A stretch of DNA of 63,262 nt. It comes from JALYNX01 sp035292605. GTDB lineage: Bacteria; Actinomycetota; Acidimicrobiia; Spongiisociales; ZC4RG35. The translations under genes were made by a program, and so were the position numbers. The stretch spans positions 1 to 63,262 of the forward strand of contig DATDPT010000004.1 in assembly GCA_035292605.1 (NCBI GenBank), in the 5' to 3' direction. This document shows, one piece after another, positions 15,934 through 24,513 of this stretch. Position 1 is the first letter of the stretch; each line of letters opens with the position of its first letter. The notes under the pieces are model-generated. The model saw only the letters and a list, made by a program, of their open reading frames with translations. It did no database searches and was not told where the DNA came from.

Positions 15934-17931
15934 TCATTCGGGCGAAGCGGCGATCATGTCGGCCTCGGCCACCGCACCCAGTCGCTCGAACTCCGCCAAT
16001 GCCGTCCTCAGCTCCATGTCCGCCAAGGTGCTCGCCCCGTCCTCGCGGTACGCACTGGCGAGATCGGCGTGGATCAGAGCCGCCTCGAAAGGCAGGCCGA
16101 GAGCATTGAACGTCTTCAACGCGTCTCTCAGGGCCTCCATCGCCTCAGCCGACTCTCCTCGCACCAAGGCAATCCTCCCGGCCCCGGCCCGCGCTTGGGC
16201 GGCGAACAGCTCCGACCGGGAAATCCGGCCGATCTCACGCAACTCCTCGACCCCGGTCTCTGCCTTGTCCAGCTCGCCGGCCTCGAGCGCAAGCTGGATG
16301 AGCGCAGGAAGGATCCGGGCCCGTGCCCAGGGGGTGAGACCGGGCGAACGCAGCGTCCGCTCGAGGAGATCGAGGCCGGAGGCGACATCACCGCGCCGTG
16401 CCAGGAGCACGGCGTATCCGGGCACCGGCTCACGGCCCCGGGTGAGTGCGTTCTGGAACGCCTCCTCGGCCTTGGTGTCGTCGCCGGCCCGCAGCCGCAT
16501 CTCCCCGTACTGATACCACGCCTCGCCGATCACGTCGGTGAGCATCCCCAGCTCGGTGGAGGCTCTCATCACCTCTGACTCGGCCTTGACCCACTCGCCC
16601 TTGTGCCACAGCAGCTCCGCCTTGAAGATGCGGCACACACCGGGGTAGGGGCCATGGTCGTTCTCAGCGCACCAGCGGTCGGCTGCCTCGCTCCACTGGC
16701 CGGCACGCCGGATGTCTCCGGTCTGATCGCACACCGCCAGCATGTTGCAGAAGCTGCGGCCGACCACCATCGGAGTCACATCACCGGCCATGGCGGCAAG
16801 CATGGCCTCGTCCATGAGAGCCATGCCCTCTTCCATCTCCCCCTTGGCCACCAGGATTCGCCCCTGATCCTGAAGGGCCAGGGCCTCGAGATTCCCATCG
16901 CCCTGGGCCCTGGCGATCTCCATCACCCGGCGCGACAGTCCGACGGCACGTTCGTAGTCATGGCCGCCATCGATCTCTCGCACCGTCTGCCAACGGAGCA
17001 GATGACCCCTGGCCACCGAGTCGGTGTCCGCATCATCCTCGAGCAGCCGTTCCGCCCTCCGCTCCCAGGCCCGGGACACGTCCGGCGCCAATGCGTGATT
17101 GTGAGCCTCGGAAAGCACCAGCGCCGCCATCGCCGCACTCTGTGGGTTCTCCTCGGTGAGGAATGTGTTGAACGCCGACTCGAAGCGGGCGGTCATCTCT
17201 TCGTGGCGCCCCAGCCACCAAAGGGCGTTGGCCAGCATGTCGTGCTGGGCGCCGGTGAGTGGCTGATCCTGTTCGATCCGGATCAGGAGATCCCGGGTCT
17301 CCTCCCATTTCTTGGCTTGAAAGGCGGCTCGGGCCTGGGCCGCCAACTGGGAGCTTTCCGGCTCGACCGTGCGGAGCGGGGAGAACTCCTCGGCGGTGTC
17401 GCCGACAACGACCTGGAAGATCTCTTCGGGGCGGTCGAGGTCCTTGAGGTGGTAGACACCGAGAGAACGCAGCCCGACACCATCGGGAAGGCTGTCGACC
17501 GACAGACGTTGGGTGGCCGACGAGACCAGGATCTGACCGCCATGCCCTGTCGCCATGAGTCGTGCCACCCGGTTCAGCGTGGGGCCCGAGTAGTCGCCGT
17601 CCTCGCTCCGGGCGGTCCCGGTGTGAATCCCGACCCGAACTCTGATTCCCGGATCGGTGGGCCAGGTTGCCTCGTTCAGAGCACGTTGGGCCTCTATCGC
17701 TGCCTCCAGCGCCGACACCGGGTCGGCGAAAGCGGCGTAGAAGGCATCGCCCACCGTCTTGAAGACAACCCCGCCGTGGGCAGCGAGGGCGTCACCGACG
17801 ATCTGGTTATGCACCGCCATTGCGGTCCGCATGGCTTCGGGTGTCTGTTCCCAATGCTGGGTCGAGCCTTCGATGTCGGTGAACAGGAAGGTGACCGCCC
17901 CATCGGGTAGGGGTCGACTCGGAGTGTTCAC
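15934..17931 (-). CDS. Class III nucleotidyl cyclase with C-terminal TPR repeats
   Basis: 665 residues. Residues about 10-175 are a class III cyclase domain (VTFLFTDIEGST, VVFKTVGDAFYAAF, RVRVGIHTGTA), with both metal-binding Asp residues kept. Residues about 200-660 are helical tetratricopeptide-like repeats. Unlike the larger relative at 7656 there is no AAA ATPase between them. The start is GTG 17931; a possible -10 TATAGA lies 9 bases before it, so a leaderless mRNA is plausible. The product (cAMP or cGMP) and the signal are not readable from sequence. Monocistronic; about 184 bases separate it from the M28 gene. Confidence 0.87.
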   Translation of the reverse strand: MNTPSRPLPDGAVTFLFTDIEGSTQHWEQTPEAMRTAMAVHNQIVGDALAAHGGVVFKTVGDAFYAAFADPVSALEAAIEAQRALNEATWPTDPGIRVRVGIHTGTARSEDGDYSGPTLNRVARLMATGHGGQILVSSATQRLSVDSLPDGVGLRSLGVYHLKDLDRPEEIFQVVVGDTAEEFSPLRTVEPESSQLAAQARAAFQAKKWEETRDLLIRIEQDQPLTGAQHDMLANALWWLGRHEEMTARFESAFNTFLTEENPQSAAMAALVLSEAHNHALAPDVSRAWERRAERLLEDDADTDSVARGHLLRWQTVREIDGGHDYERAVGLSRRVMEIARAQGDGNLEALALQDQGRILVAKGEMEEGMALMDEAMLAAMAGDVTPMVVGRSFCNMLAVCDQTGDIRRAGQWSEAADRWCAENDHGPYPGVCRIFKAELLWHKGEWVKAESEVMRASTELGMLTDVIGEAWYQYGEMRLRAGDDTKAEEAFQNALTRGREPVPGYAVLLARRGDVASGLDLLERTLRSPGLTPWARARILPALIQLALEAGELDKAETGVEELREIGRISRSELFAAQARAGAGRIALVRGESAEAMEALRDALKTFNALGLPFEAALIHADLASAYREDGASTLADMELRTALAEFERLGAVAEADMIAASPE

Positions 17932-18273
17932 CCATGCGAATCTATACGGCTACCGCTGGTCAGAACGTCTGAGATGGCCGGGCTCGTCGAACACCCGTCT
18001 TGGCAGTGCTCGCCTCGACTCGGTGCCCACACGAGGACGAAGTCAGCGATCTGCTCCTAGCCGCGGATCCGGTGCGCCTGCCTCCACTGTATGGTGCAAC
18101 GGTTCTCCCCTGGTTACCTTCGGCGCGCTATGCCTTACGGGGAACAGGCCACTCGAAGAGGGCCGCCGGATGGTCAGTTCTGGCGGTACTCTCAGATCCT
18201 CAGTCCTCTTTCACCGACGACCCAATCTCGAAGAATTAGAGGTAAGCCTGAGAAGTACCACGGAGGTGGACGA
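17932..18273. other. Intergenic region between divergent genes
   Basis: 342 bases between the cyclase-TPR gene (minus) and the Thr/Pro-tailed protein (plus). It must hold both promoters. An open frame joins the downstream gene from 18091, but its composition is not protein-like and the ribosome site lies at the later ATG, so I do not count it as coding. No repeat or RNA gene was recognised. Confidence 0.5.
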
Positions 18274-18744
18274 ATGGCCAAAGGAAGCCCAAGCTATGCC
18301 GAGGCGCGGAACAGGCTCATAAGCGCCACCGCATCTCTACGGATCTACGGTGTCCCGCTTGACGGCGCCGAAGACGCCGACCGGTATCAAGTCTTTCGGT
18401 TATGCGGTTGGGGGATTGGTGTGGATGAGCGCCAGGAGGGTTCAGATCGGATCCTTCGCGTCAGGAAGGACCAAGTGACTGCCTCGGGCGAAGTTCCCGG
18501 CTTCGAACATCGCGGCCACCAAGTGCATTGGTATGAGGTTGATATGGGCGCTCATCTAGTGGAGGAGTTGTATGTGAGCATCCCGGCCTCGCAGATCGTA
18601 CCGATTCGGTTCGGCGGAGTGGTTGCTCAGATTCCTGTCACGATCGACCCAAATGGCCCGCGGCCGACCGAGACACCCCCTGGAACGATCGAGCCAAATG
18701 GGCCGCGGCCGACCGGGGCACCACCGGGCACTATTACCCCATAA
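18274..18744 (+). CDS. Uncharacterised protein with Thr/Pro-rich tandem-repeat tail
   Basis: 156 residues of no family I recognise. ATG 18274 is chosen because GGAGGTG lies at ideal distance upstream. Residues 1-122 look globular and mixed alpha/beta, with no signal peptide or membrane segment. Residues 123-156 are 2.3 copies of a 15-residue unit, TIDPNGPRPTETPPG then TIEPNGPRPTGAPPG then TITP: 7 Thr and 11 Pro in 34 residues, like a mucin-type O-glycosylation tract. The next gene, 84 bases downstream on the same strand, is a GalNAc-transferase-like enzyme, so this protein is a plausible acceptor. That link is inference from context. Confidence 0.7.
   Translation: MAKGSPSYAEARNRLISATASLRIYGVPLDGAEDADRYQVFRLCGWGIGVDERQEGSDRILRVRKDQVTASGEVPGFEHRGHQVHWYEVDMGAHLVEELYVSIPASQIVPIRFGGVVAQIPVTIDPNGPRPTETPPGTIEPNGPRPTGAPPGTITP
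18640..18729 (+). repeat. Two 45-bp tandem repeats encoding the Thr/Pro tail
   Basis: Units 18640-18684 and 18685-18729 are imperfect direct repeats, each encoding TI(D/E)PNGPRPT(E/G)(T/A)PPG. A third partial unit encodes the final TITP before the stop. Confidence 0.9.
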
Positions 18745-18828
18745 AGCCTCCGGTTGCCGCAGAATCAACCAGATCATTCGCGTGAGGGTCCTGACGCGTC
18801 GCCATCGAAGGTGCGTCTCTGAAATCGG

Positions 18829-19833
18829 ATGACTGATCAGCGTCTGAATCCCAGGGAACCTCCGCACCGATCTAGGTCAGCCGTGGCGACACTGTCGGAC
18901 TCATACTCAGAAGGAGTGATCGACCCTGATCCCTATGTCTTTGAGACCGTTGGAACGGTTAGCGTCGTCATCCCATCGATGAACGAGGGTGACAACCTCC
19001 TCGCGACCGTCTCTTCCATTGTGGACAACAGCTTCTATCCCGCATTCGAGGTGGTCGTTGTGGATGACGGCTCGACGGATGGCAGTGCCGACGAAGTAGA
19101 TCATGCCCACAGATCCGATCCCAGAGTCCGCGTACTTAAAACAGCGGGGATGGGTGTTGGTCGAGCGAGGAACTGGGGTGCTCTTCACGCCCGCGGAGAT
19201 GTGGTGATCTTCATCGATGCCCATTGCTACACCCCCCCTGGTTGGATGACGAGGCTCGTGGCTCCGCTGCAGAATCCGTCTGTGGGTCTTGTCGGCCCGG
19301 CCCTGGCCAGCGTCACCAATCCAGGCGGAAGCAAGGGGTACGGATTGACGTGGGATGACCCCAGTCTCTTGATGAGATGGCTTCCGGCCAGCCACGATGT
19401 TCCCTATCCAGTCCCCCTGTTGTGTGGCGCCTGTCAAGCGGTGAGGAGGTCCGACTTCATGCGAGTCGGGTCCTTTGACGCTGGGATGACGCGATGGGGC
19501 AGCGAAGACCATGAGCTCAGTCTTCGGTTCTGGCTCATGGGTTACGCAGTTCTGGTTCAACCCCAAGTCTCGGTCTACCACCTGTTTCGCGATCACCACC
19601 CGTATCACGTCGATTGGTACGGGGTGTTGTTCAACATTCTGAGAATGACCTTGCTACATCTGCGATTGGACCGCGCTCAAGCGGTTCTCGATCATTACCG
19701 CGAATTGACCGAGCTTCCTTCCAGCCTTCATGCCGTTCTTGGCAGTGATGTGCTGGTTCGTAGGGCGCAGCTGTCCCGTGCCCGTGTCCGGACCGACGAC
19801 TGGTGGTTCTCCGAATTCGGTGTCTGGACCTGA
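18829..19833 (+). CDS. Glycosyltransferase resembling polypeptide GalNAc-transferases (GT27-like, GT2 fold)
   Basis: A 334-residue GT-A fold enzyme without signal peptide or membrane anchor. VSVVIPSMNEGDNLLATVSS and VVVVDDGSTDG are the nucleotide-binding start shared with GT2. FIDAHCYTPPGW carries a DxH motif (Asp130-Ala-His132) in place of the usual DxD, as in animal polypeptide GalNAc-transferases (FLDAHCE...GW). GSFDAGMTRWGSEDHELSLR (residues 214-233) followed by VYHLFR with His251 matches their YDAGMDIWGGEN-E-S-R and GHVFR segments. The C-terminal lectin domain of those enzymes is absent. It probably moves a sugar from a nucleotide donor to a protein; donor and acceptor are unproven. Confidence 0.82.
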   Translation: MTDQRLNPREPPHRSRSAVATLSDSYSEGVIDPDPYVFETVGTVSVVIPSMNEGDNLLATVSSIVDNSFYPAFEVVVVDDGSTDGSADEVDHAHRSDPRVRVLKTAGMGVGRARNWGALHARGDVVIFIDAHCYTPPGWMTRLVAPLQNPSVGLVGPALASVTNPGGSKGYGLTWDDPSLLMRWLPASHDVPYPVPLLCGACQAVRRSDFMRVGSFDAGMTRWGSEDHELSLRFWLMGYAVLVQPQVSVYHLFRDHHPYHVDWYGVLFNILRMTLLHLRLDRAQAVLDHYRELTELPSSLHAVLGSDVLVRRAQLSRARVRTDDWWFSEFGVWT

Positions 19834-19966
19834 CGAACCACTCTGAAGCCCGGCGGTTCGCTCGGATTCGTGGCTGTCACCGGACGAGCTTGGTCGATGA
19901 CAGGCCTCGAACTTCGGCAGGTGACCGCACATCGTGGAGCAGATGCCGCCGTCGGAGCCGCGTCGC

Positions 19967-22285
19967 TCATGCATCGAGCCCGCTTCCCGACTCCCCCTCG
20001 GCCGGGGCTACCTCGCGGGTCGGGTCGTTGGCCAGGGCTTGCTCGGCGGCCCAGAATCCCAGTGCTCGATAGGCCTCGAACTGCTGGTGATCGAAGTTCT
20101 GGTTTATCGTCGAGTCGTTGGGGAAGCGGGCGTCGGCCTCCCAATGCGACCGAACCTGCCAGGGGGTGCTCGCGGTGACGCCGGTCTGGATGTAGCAGAT
20201 GTTGCCCTTCCGCTCCACGCCGTTTTCGTCCATGCGGTAGGTGAACTTGCCCCAGGCATAAGGCCGGCTGAGAAGCACCCCACCCCTGGCTTCGAGAGTG
20301 CGCCGGCGTCGCCAAGGCAGCATGAGCTGCGCCTCAACGTATCCCGCAGCGGCGTCGGCGTCGAGGGGCCGCATCTCGTGCAGGTTGATATCGAAGCGAA
20401 CCCCGAATTCGGCCATAGCGAGGGCCATCGCCTCTCCCAGCGTTGTAAAGACGCCGGGCTCAGCACCCGATCCATCGATGACGTAGATCGTCGTGCAACT
20501 CCTTCGCAAGAGCTCGACCAGGCCCAGGTTGTCGAAATGGCCCCCATCGGTGACGTACAGGAAACGATCCCGAATCGAGTGAATGGCGAAGATCTCCTTG
20601 AATAGGTATGACAGTCGGGGGCGCTCGAACCAGGGGTCATCGAGATCGGAGTCAACGAGGCTGCCCATCCATTGCGGGTTGGGCAGCCAAACTCCGAGTC
20701 GTACATTGGCGATCGCAAGGAACGAAGTGAGCCACCATCGGCTCCGCTTGCCCATGGCTGGAGACAGAGCGGCGCCAGAGATGGCGAGGGCTGCCGGAAC
20801 GGTGACATCGCGTCGCCTGACCTTGGAGTCCAGACGGTCGCGGTAGACCTTCGCGTCCATTTCCTTGATCTCGGGGTGGGGGCTTCCTATCCGGTCGCCG
20901 CTGAAGATGAATGGCGCTGCCCGCAGACTCGGTGCTGCCTTGGCTGTGTCGTAGATGTTGGCGGCGGCGCACGAGATGAAGCAAGGACCGGCGATTCCCC
21001 GCTGGTCGAGCTCCTCCCGGCCGAGAAAGTCAGTGACCTGGCCCCACGGGATCTCCCTGGCAGCCCTGTCTTCCACGCGTTCGACCGCGAACGCGTGGGC
21101 CAGCCGCCGTTTGTAGAAAGGATGCATCGACCAGGACCGCTGGTCGCTCACCAGCCATACGAGCGCGAGGACGACCGTCAAGGCCAGCCAGAGCGCTGGT
21201 TCAGGAAAGGTGATCATTCCCAACGGCGACGCATGGCCGGCGACGCCGTGCACGAGGGCGCCGTGGACGACCGCGGAAAGAGCCCATAAGAGCAAGAGAG
21301 GAACCACGAGGGCGGTCGCGATAACACCCCACCAGGTGGGTTCCACCGCGGCCAGCTGCTTCCGAACAGCCGTGGTGATGAAGGCGAATGCCCCACCCGC
21401 GGCAAAGAGCGCCAGCAGCCCTGTCGGCTCGTCCTGACCGACCCGATCAACCGTGAGAAATTCCGGGAGCAAGGCCGGGAGGCGGTCGTAGAAGAGCCAG
21501 ACCGAAAAGGGGAGAACAACAAGGACGACAAAGGCCGTGGTGGCCACCCACATCATGGCAGCCACGAAGAGCAGCCACTGCTCGTACCTGTTGTCGTCGT
21601 TCGTGATCATCGAAGTCAGCGACAGGAGTCCGCTTAAGAACGCGAGACCAAGGGGGAGAAGAATGGCGATCCAGTGGGCCGGTGACAGAGTGAAGTGGAT
21701 GCCTCCGTCGGTGACGAACCCCGGAGTCATCACCTCATATAGGAACCACCCAACCGGGCGGAGGATGACGAAGAGGCCGAGAAAGACGAGAGCCGCGTTG
21801 ACAGAGATGCCGAGGATCAGGCGGCCGAGAAGCCGCATCTTTTGCCTCATCGAGTACGAGAGGAAGGCGCTCCGCTTCCGGATCCACTCCTCCTCCGGAG
21901 TTCCGGCCGCCAGCGGTGGAGCTTGAGTGCCGGCGGTGCCGGGGGGGGAAGCGAACACGCCACGTGAGCGGGTCATCTCATAGGCCCCAGCCAGATATCC
22001 ACCCCCGGACACTGCGCTCAGGAACCGAGCGCCGCCGGGCGGACCAACGATGCCCCCCTCCTGAAGAGCCTGGAGGGCGCCCATGGCGACCGAGGCCGAC
22101 CGGATCCCTCCGCCCGAGAAGCAGACACCGATGCGCTCTTCGTCCACTTCCGGTGGGGCTTCCACCTGCGACTGGACGATCTGTTGCTCCCACCCACCGG
22201 ACTTGGCGAGGTCGATCCCAAGGAGCTTCGTCGAGGCCTTCGACGACTCGTCGGGCCGCACCTCATAGTCGCTCGACTCAGCCAT
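19967..22285 (-). CDS. Patatin-like phospholipase with internal membrane segments
   Basis: 772 residues. The patatin catalytic parts sit at both ends: the oxyanion loop FSGGGIRSAS (residues 57-64), the nucleophile Ser93 in AVSGGGYLAG, and the Asp of VTDGGHFDNLGLVELL near residue 580. Between them, residues about 155-400, lie about six hydrophobic helices, for example GLFVILRPVGWFLYEV and WLALTVVLALVWLVSD. The enzyme should therefore be an integral membrane lipid acyl hydrolase. The upstream small membrane protein gene overlaps its start by 8 bases, so the two are probably made and may work together. The 3' end is convergent with the glycosyltransferase. Confidence 0.85.
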   Translation of the reverse strand: MAESSDYEVRPDESSKASTKLLGIDLAKSGGWEQQIVQSQVEAPPEVDEERIGVCFSGGGIRSASVAMGALQALQEGGIVGPPGGARFLSAVSGGGYLAGAYEMTRSRGVFASPPGTAGTQAPPLAAGTPEEEWIRKRSAFLSYSMRQKMRLLGRLILGISVNAALVFLGLFVILRPVGWFLYEVMTPGFVTDGGIHFTLSPAHWIAILLPLGLAFLSGLLSLTSMITNDDNRYEQWLLFVAAMMWVATTAFVVLVVLPFSVWLFYDRLPALLPEFLTVDRVGQDEPTGLLALFAAGGAFAFITTAVRKQLAAVEPTWWGVIATALVVPLLLLWALSAVVHGALVHGVAGHASPLGMITFPEPALWLALTVVLALVWLVSDQRSWSMHPFYKRRLAHAFAVERVEDRAAREIPWGQVTDFLGREELDQRGIAGPCFISCAAANIYDTAKAAPSLRAAPFIFSGDRIGSPHPEIKEMDAKVYRDRLDSKVRRRDVTVPAALAISGAALSPAMGKRSRWWLTSFLAIANVRLGVWLPNPQWMGSLVDSDLDDPWFERPRLSYLFKEIFAIHSIRDRFLYVTDGGHFDNLGLVELLRRSCTTIYVIDGSGAEPGVFTTLGEAMALAMAEFGVRFDINLHEMRPLDADAAAGYVEAQLMLPWRRRRTLEARGGVLLSRPYAWGKFTYRMDENGVERKGNICYIQTGVTASTPWQVRSHWEADARFPNDSTINQNFDHQQFEAYRALGFWAAEQALANDPTREVAPAEGESGSGLDA

Positions 22286-22931
22286 CGCCGTCGTTCACTG
22301 ATTGTGCCGTCACCCGGGGTCGGGGGAGATCCTGGAGCTGGAGATTGCGGGGCAACACCCGGCGCATGATCGGGTGACGCCACAACAGCCACAGGAGGCC
22401 GGGTAGGGAGTAGAGGACAATCATCCCCAGCCCGACATACTTGGCAGCGGAGAAGCCGCTGATGGCAGAGACGACACCAGAGGAGACCTGGGCGGCGGTC
22501 GTGGGGAATGGCTCCTCGCTGAGGATCGTGAAAGTAAGGAGGTTCTCGACCTCGTCGAGGACCCCAACCAACAGCGCGACGAAGAGAAAACCGGCCCCCA
22601 TGCGCAGGCCTTGGGGGACGACATAAAAGCGTTGTTGTGCGATCTTCACCGAGGTATAGGCAAGCGCGGTGTAGAGGGGAACATAGAGAAGGAGATCGAT
22701 CATCAGGTCTCTGCGCATGTCGTCGGGAGCGGTGACTGACGCCAGTACCTGAGCGGCGCGCTCTGGGGTAACGGCAAACTGCAGGTCGAGTGCCGCGCCC
22801 CCATCCCCAATCCAGACACCGACCGACACGGTCGCGGCCGCCAACGCCCACCATGCGATGCTGAGTCGTCTGAACCGCTGCCGTTCACGCTTGGTCGTCG
22901 AGTGAGCTATGTCGGTCATCTCATTACCCAC
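22278..22931 (-). CDS. Small multi-spanning membrane protein paired with patatin
   Basis: 217 residues, family not recognised. Four hydrophobic helices are visible: IAWWALAAATVSVGVWIG, LLLYVPLYTALAYTSV, GAGFLFVALLVGVLDEV and VGLGMIVLYSLPGLLWLLW. A loop of about 40 residues lies between the first two, and the C-terminal tail is basic. The start is GTG 22931 or, more conventionally, ATG 22919 four codons later; neither has a strong ribosome site. Its 3' end overlaps the patatin gene by 8 bases, pointing to a shared operon and possibly a complex in the membrane. Confidence 0.7.
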   Translation of the reverse strand: MGNEMTDIAHSTTKRERQRFRRLSIAWWALAAATVSVGVWIGDGGAALDLQFAVTPERAAQVLASVTAPDDMRRDLMIDLLLYVPLYTALAYTSVKIAQQRFYVVPQGLRMGAGFLFVALLVGVLDEVENLLTFTILSEEPFPTTAAQVSSGVVSAISGFSAAKYVGLGMIVLYSLPGLLWLLWRHPIMRRVLPRNLQLQDLPRPRVTAQSVNDGDG

Positions 22932-23041
22932 TCGACCTACAACGCGCCTTGCTCATGCGACCGGAAGGCATGCATTCGGTTGTGGATCAATTCGCCCTCC
23001 ATCGGCGGAACGTCCGAAGCGACGGCATCCAAGTATCCGTC

Positions 23042-23794
23042 TCACCGGGGGCTCGCCGGCTCGGCCCACAATCCGCGATACGTCCATGTGTACTTCGCGC
23101 CAGAGGCAAAGACCGCCGAGTCGAACTCCATGCCTGCATCGGGCCACACTCCGTCGAGCCAGCTGAAGTCCACGGTCGCGTCCATCGGCTGGTAGGCGAT
23201 GTCCTCCTTATGAAGGTCCACGCGCGCGAGTGTGTCGGGGAGAACCGACGGCGTGTAGCTCGAGACGCCTCCTTTGATGAAGTCGGCGAAGTCATCAATA
23301 GACCCGAACACCTCGGAGCCCAACTGTTGAGTCGGAGACGTTTCCCCGGAGAACAGCGGCTGACCGTCCATGTAGCGCAGCTGAATCTTTGTCCCATGAG
23401 GCGTCTGCTCGATACTTGCCTTTAGGGCGGGAATAGCGTCTGCAAAAACAAGAGGCGCGGTACGAATAATGATCGGGAGGTCGGCATTGCGATCGGTTAT
23501 GTAGACCGACGGTTCGGGAACATCACCAGATAAGTCCATCACCCCGATGCGATATGCGCATGAGATGGTGGAGAAATTGAAAAGCGCCGGAAACGGCCAG
23601 ATAGTGATTCTCTCGAGTCTCAGTATGCAGAAGGAAAGAGCACTCCATCCGTTTATGATCTGCGGCGCGAGCCATTTCACGGGGAGATGGCGCGCAAGCG
23701 CGTCTGGGCGCACCCGAAAATTGAAAATGTATCGTTCGCGCATCTGGGCGACAACGGAACGCGGAATCGAAGGGCCTCGCTTCTGGGGCTTCAT
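23042..23794 (-). CDS. DUF2071 / acetoacetate-decarboxylase-like fold protein
   Basis: About 250 residues resembling DUF2071 (YqjF-like) proteins, which share the acetoacetate decarboxylase fold: RYIFNFRVRPDALARHLP, a WSALSFCILRLERI strand pair, SVYITDRNADLPI, and the C-terminal SWLDGVWPDAGMEFDSAVFA region. No catalytic Lys assignment is safe, so function is open. ATG 23794 has GGAG 8 bases upstream; GTG 23803 is in frame three codons earlier. Base composition is visibly less GC-rich than in the neighbours, suggesting transfer. It is co-directional with the membrane protein and patatin genes. Confidence 0.65.
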   Translation of the reverse strand: MKPQKRGPSIPRSVVAQMRERYIFNFRVRPDALARHLPVKWLAPQIINGWSALSFCILRLERITIWPFPALFNFSTISCAYRIGVMDLSGDVPEPSVYITDRNADLPIIIRTAPLVFADAIPALKASIEQTPHGTKIQLRYMDGQPLFSGETSPTQQLGSEVFGSIDDFADFIKGGVSSYTPSVLPDTLARVDLHKEDIAYQPMDATVDFSWLDGVWPDAGMEFDSAVFASGAKYTWTYRGLWAEPASPR

Positions 23795-23803
23795 CGGGTG
23801 CAC

Positions 23804-24111
23804 TCCATCTGGACTGAACTCTTTGTCCCGCGATCTGATCTTGGAACCGGCCGTGGCGTGCCTTCAACGACCTGTCGGAAAGTCATTCTGCTCCTCTTCG
23901 AGATTCATCGACAGAACTGCCTATCTGGGGCCGTACACGGCATTAGGTACCGTTCTACCGATAGTCCTAAGACACGTCAATCGCGCCCGTAGTTAATGGT
24001 CGGCCAATAAGTCACGCGTCCCGCCAGTCCCCTCAGGCAGAATACGGCCTATTCTTATAGATGGCGCGTCGCCCGTCGGGACAAACGGCGCGTTGGAGGA
24101 GTGTGCCAGTC
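23804..24111. other. Intergenic region, relatively AT-rich
   Basis: About 308 bases between the divergent DUF2071 gene and the propeptide-like gene. It includes AT-rich stretches near 23930-24060 (for example a TATTCT/TATAGA cluster at 24050-24061) that could serve as -10 elements, but I could not pair them with a good -35. No RNA gene or repeat was recognised. Confidence 0.45.
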
Positions 24112-24513
24112 ATGAGCGACCGGTCTGATGTCAAGGAGTCGATTGGGCGCGACGACGGTGACCCACCGTCCGACAGGTTTGCGATTCGGATTGAGGTCAC
24201 ACGCGAGTCGTTCAACAAACTCCTACGCGAATACGATCTCGACGTTGGCGATCGTCCTTTGGTGGAGCCAAAGGCGGAGGGAGCCGGCACACTCTTGGCG
24301 TTCGCGCCCGCGAGCCAGATCAAAGAACTCGAGGCTGCGGGATACCGAGTGGAGGTTGGAGAGAACATCTCTGAGATCGGCCGGCAGCGCCAAGCCGAAG
24401 TGGGTGAAGGCGACCGATTCGAAGGTGGCCGCGTTGCTCCGCTTGGCCTCGGAATGAAACCGGGACAGAAACGTGGCGGTACCGGACCGGGCACGGACGA
24501 GCCAGAACGATGA
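24112..24513 (+). CDS. Stand-alone protein resembling an M14 carboxypeptidase propeptide
   Basis: 133 residues from ATG 24112, preceded by GGAGGAG. Residues about 15-90 (FAIRIEVTRESFNKLLREYD, SQIKELEAAGYRVEVGENIS) have the strand-helix-strand-helix pattern and the closing ELEAAGYRVEV element often found in the N-terminal prodomain of bacterial zinc carboxypeptidases. The tail is Gly/Pro-rich and hydrophilic (KPGQKRGGTGPGTDEPER). There is no signal peptide. The gene overlaps the M14 carboxypeptidase start by 4 bases (ATGA), so it may be a separately made inhibitor or folding partner. That role is inference. Confidence 0.6.
   Translation: MSDRSDVKESIGRDDGDPPSDRFAIRIEVTRESFNKLLREYDLDVGDRPLVEPKAEGAGTLLAFAPASQIKELEAAGYRVEVGENISEIGRQRQAEVGEGDRFEGGRVAPLGLGMKPGQKRGGTGPGTDEPER

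Noticed and set aside
18091..18273. Upstream in-frame extension of the Thr/Pro-tailed protein
   Set aside because: The extension is not protein-like in composition, and the ribosome site GGAGGTG belongs to ATG 18274.
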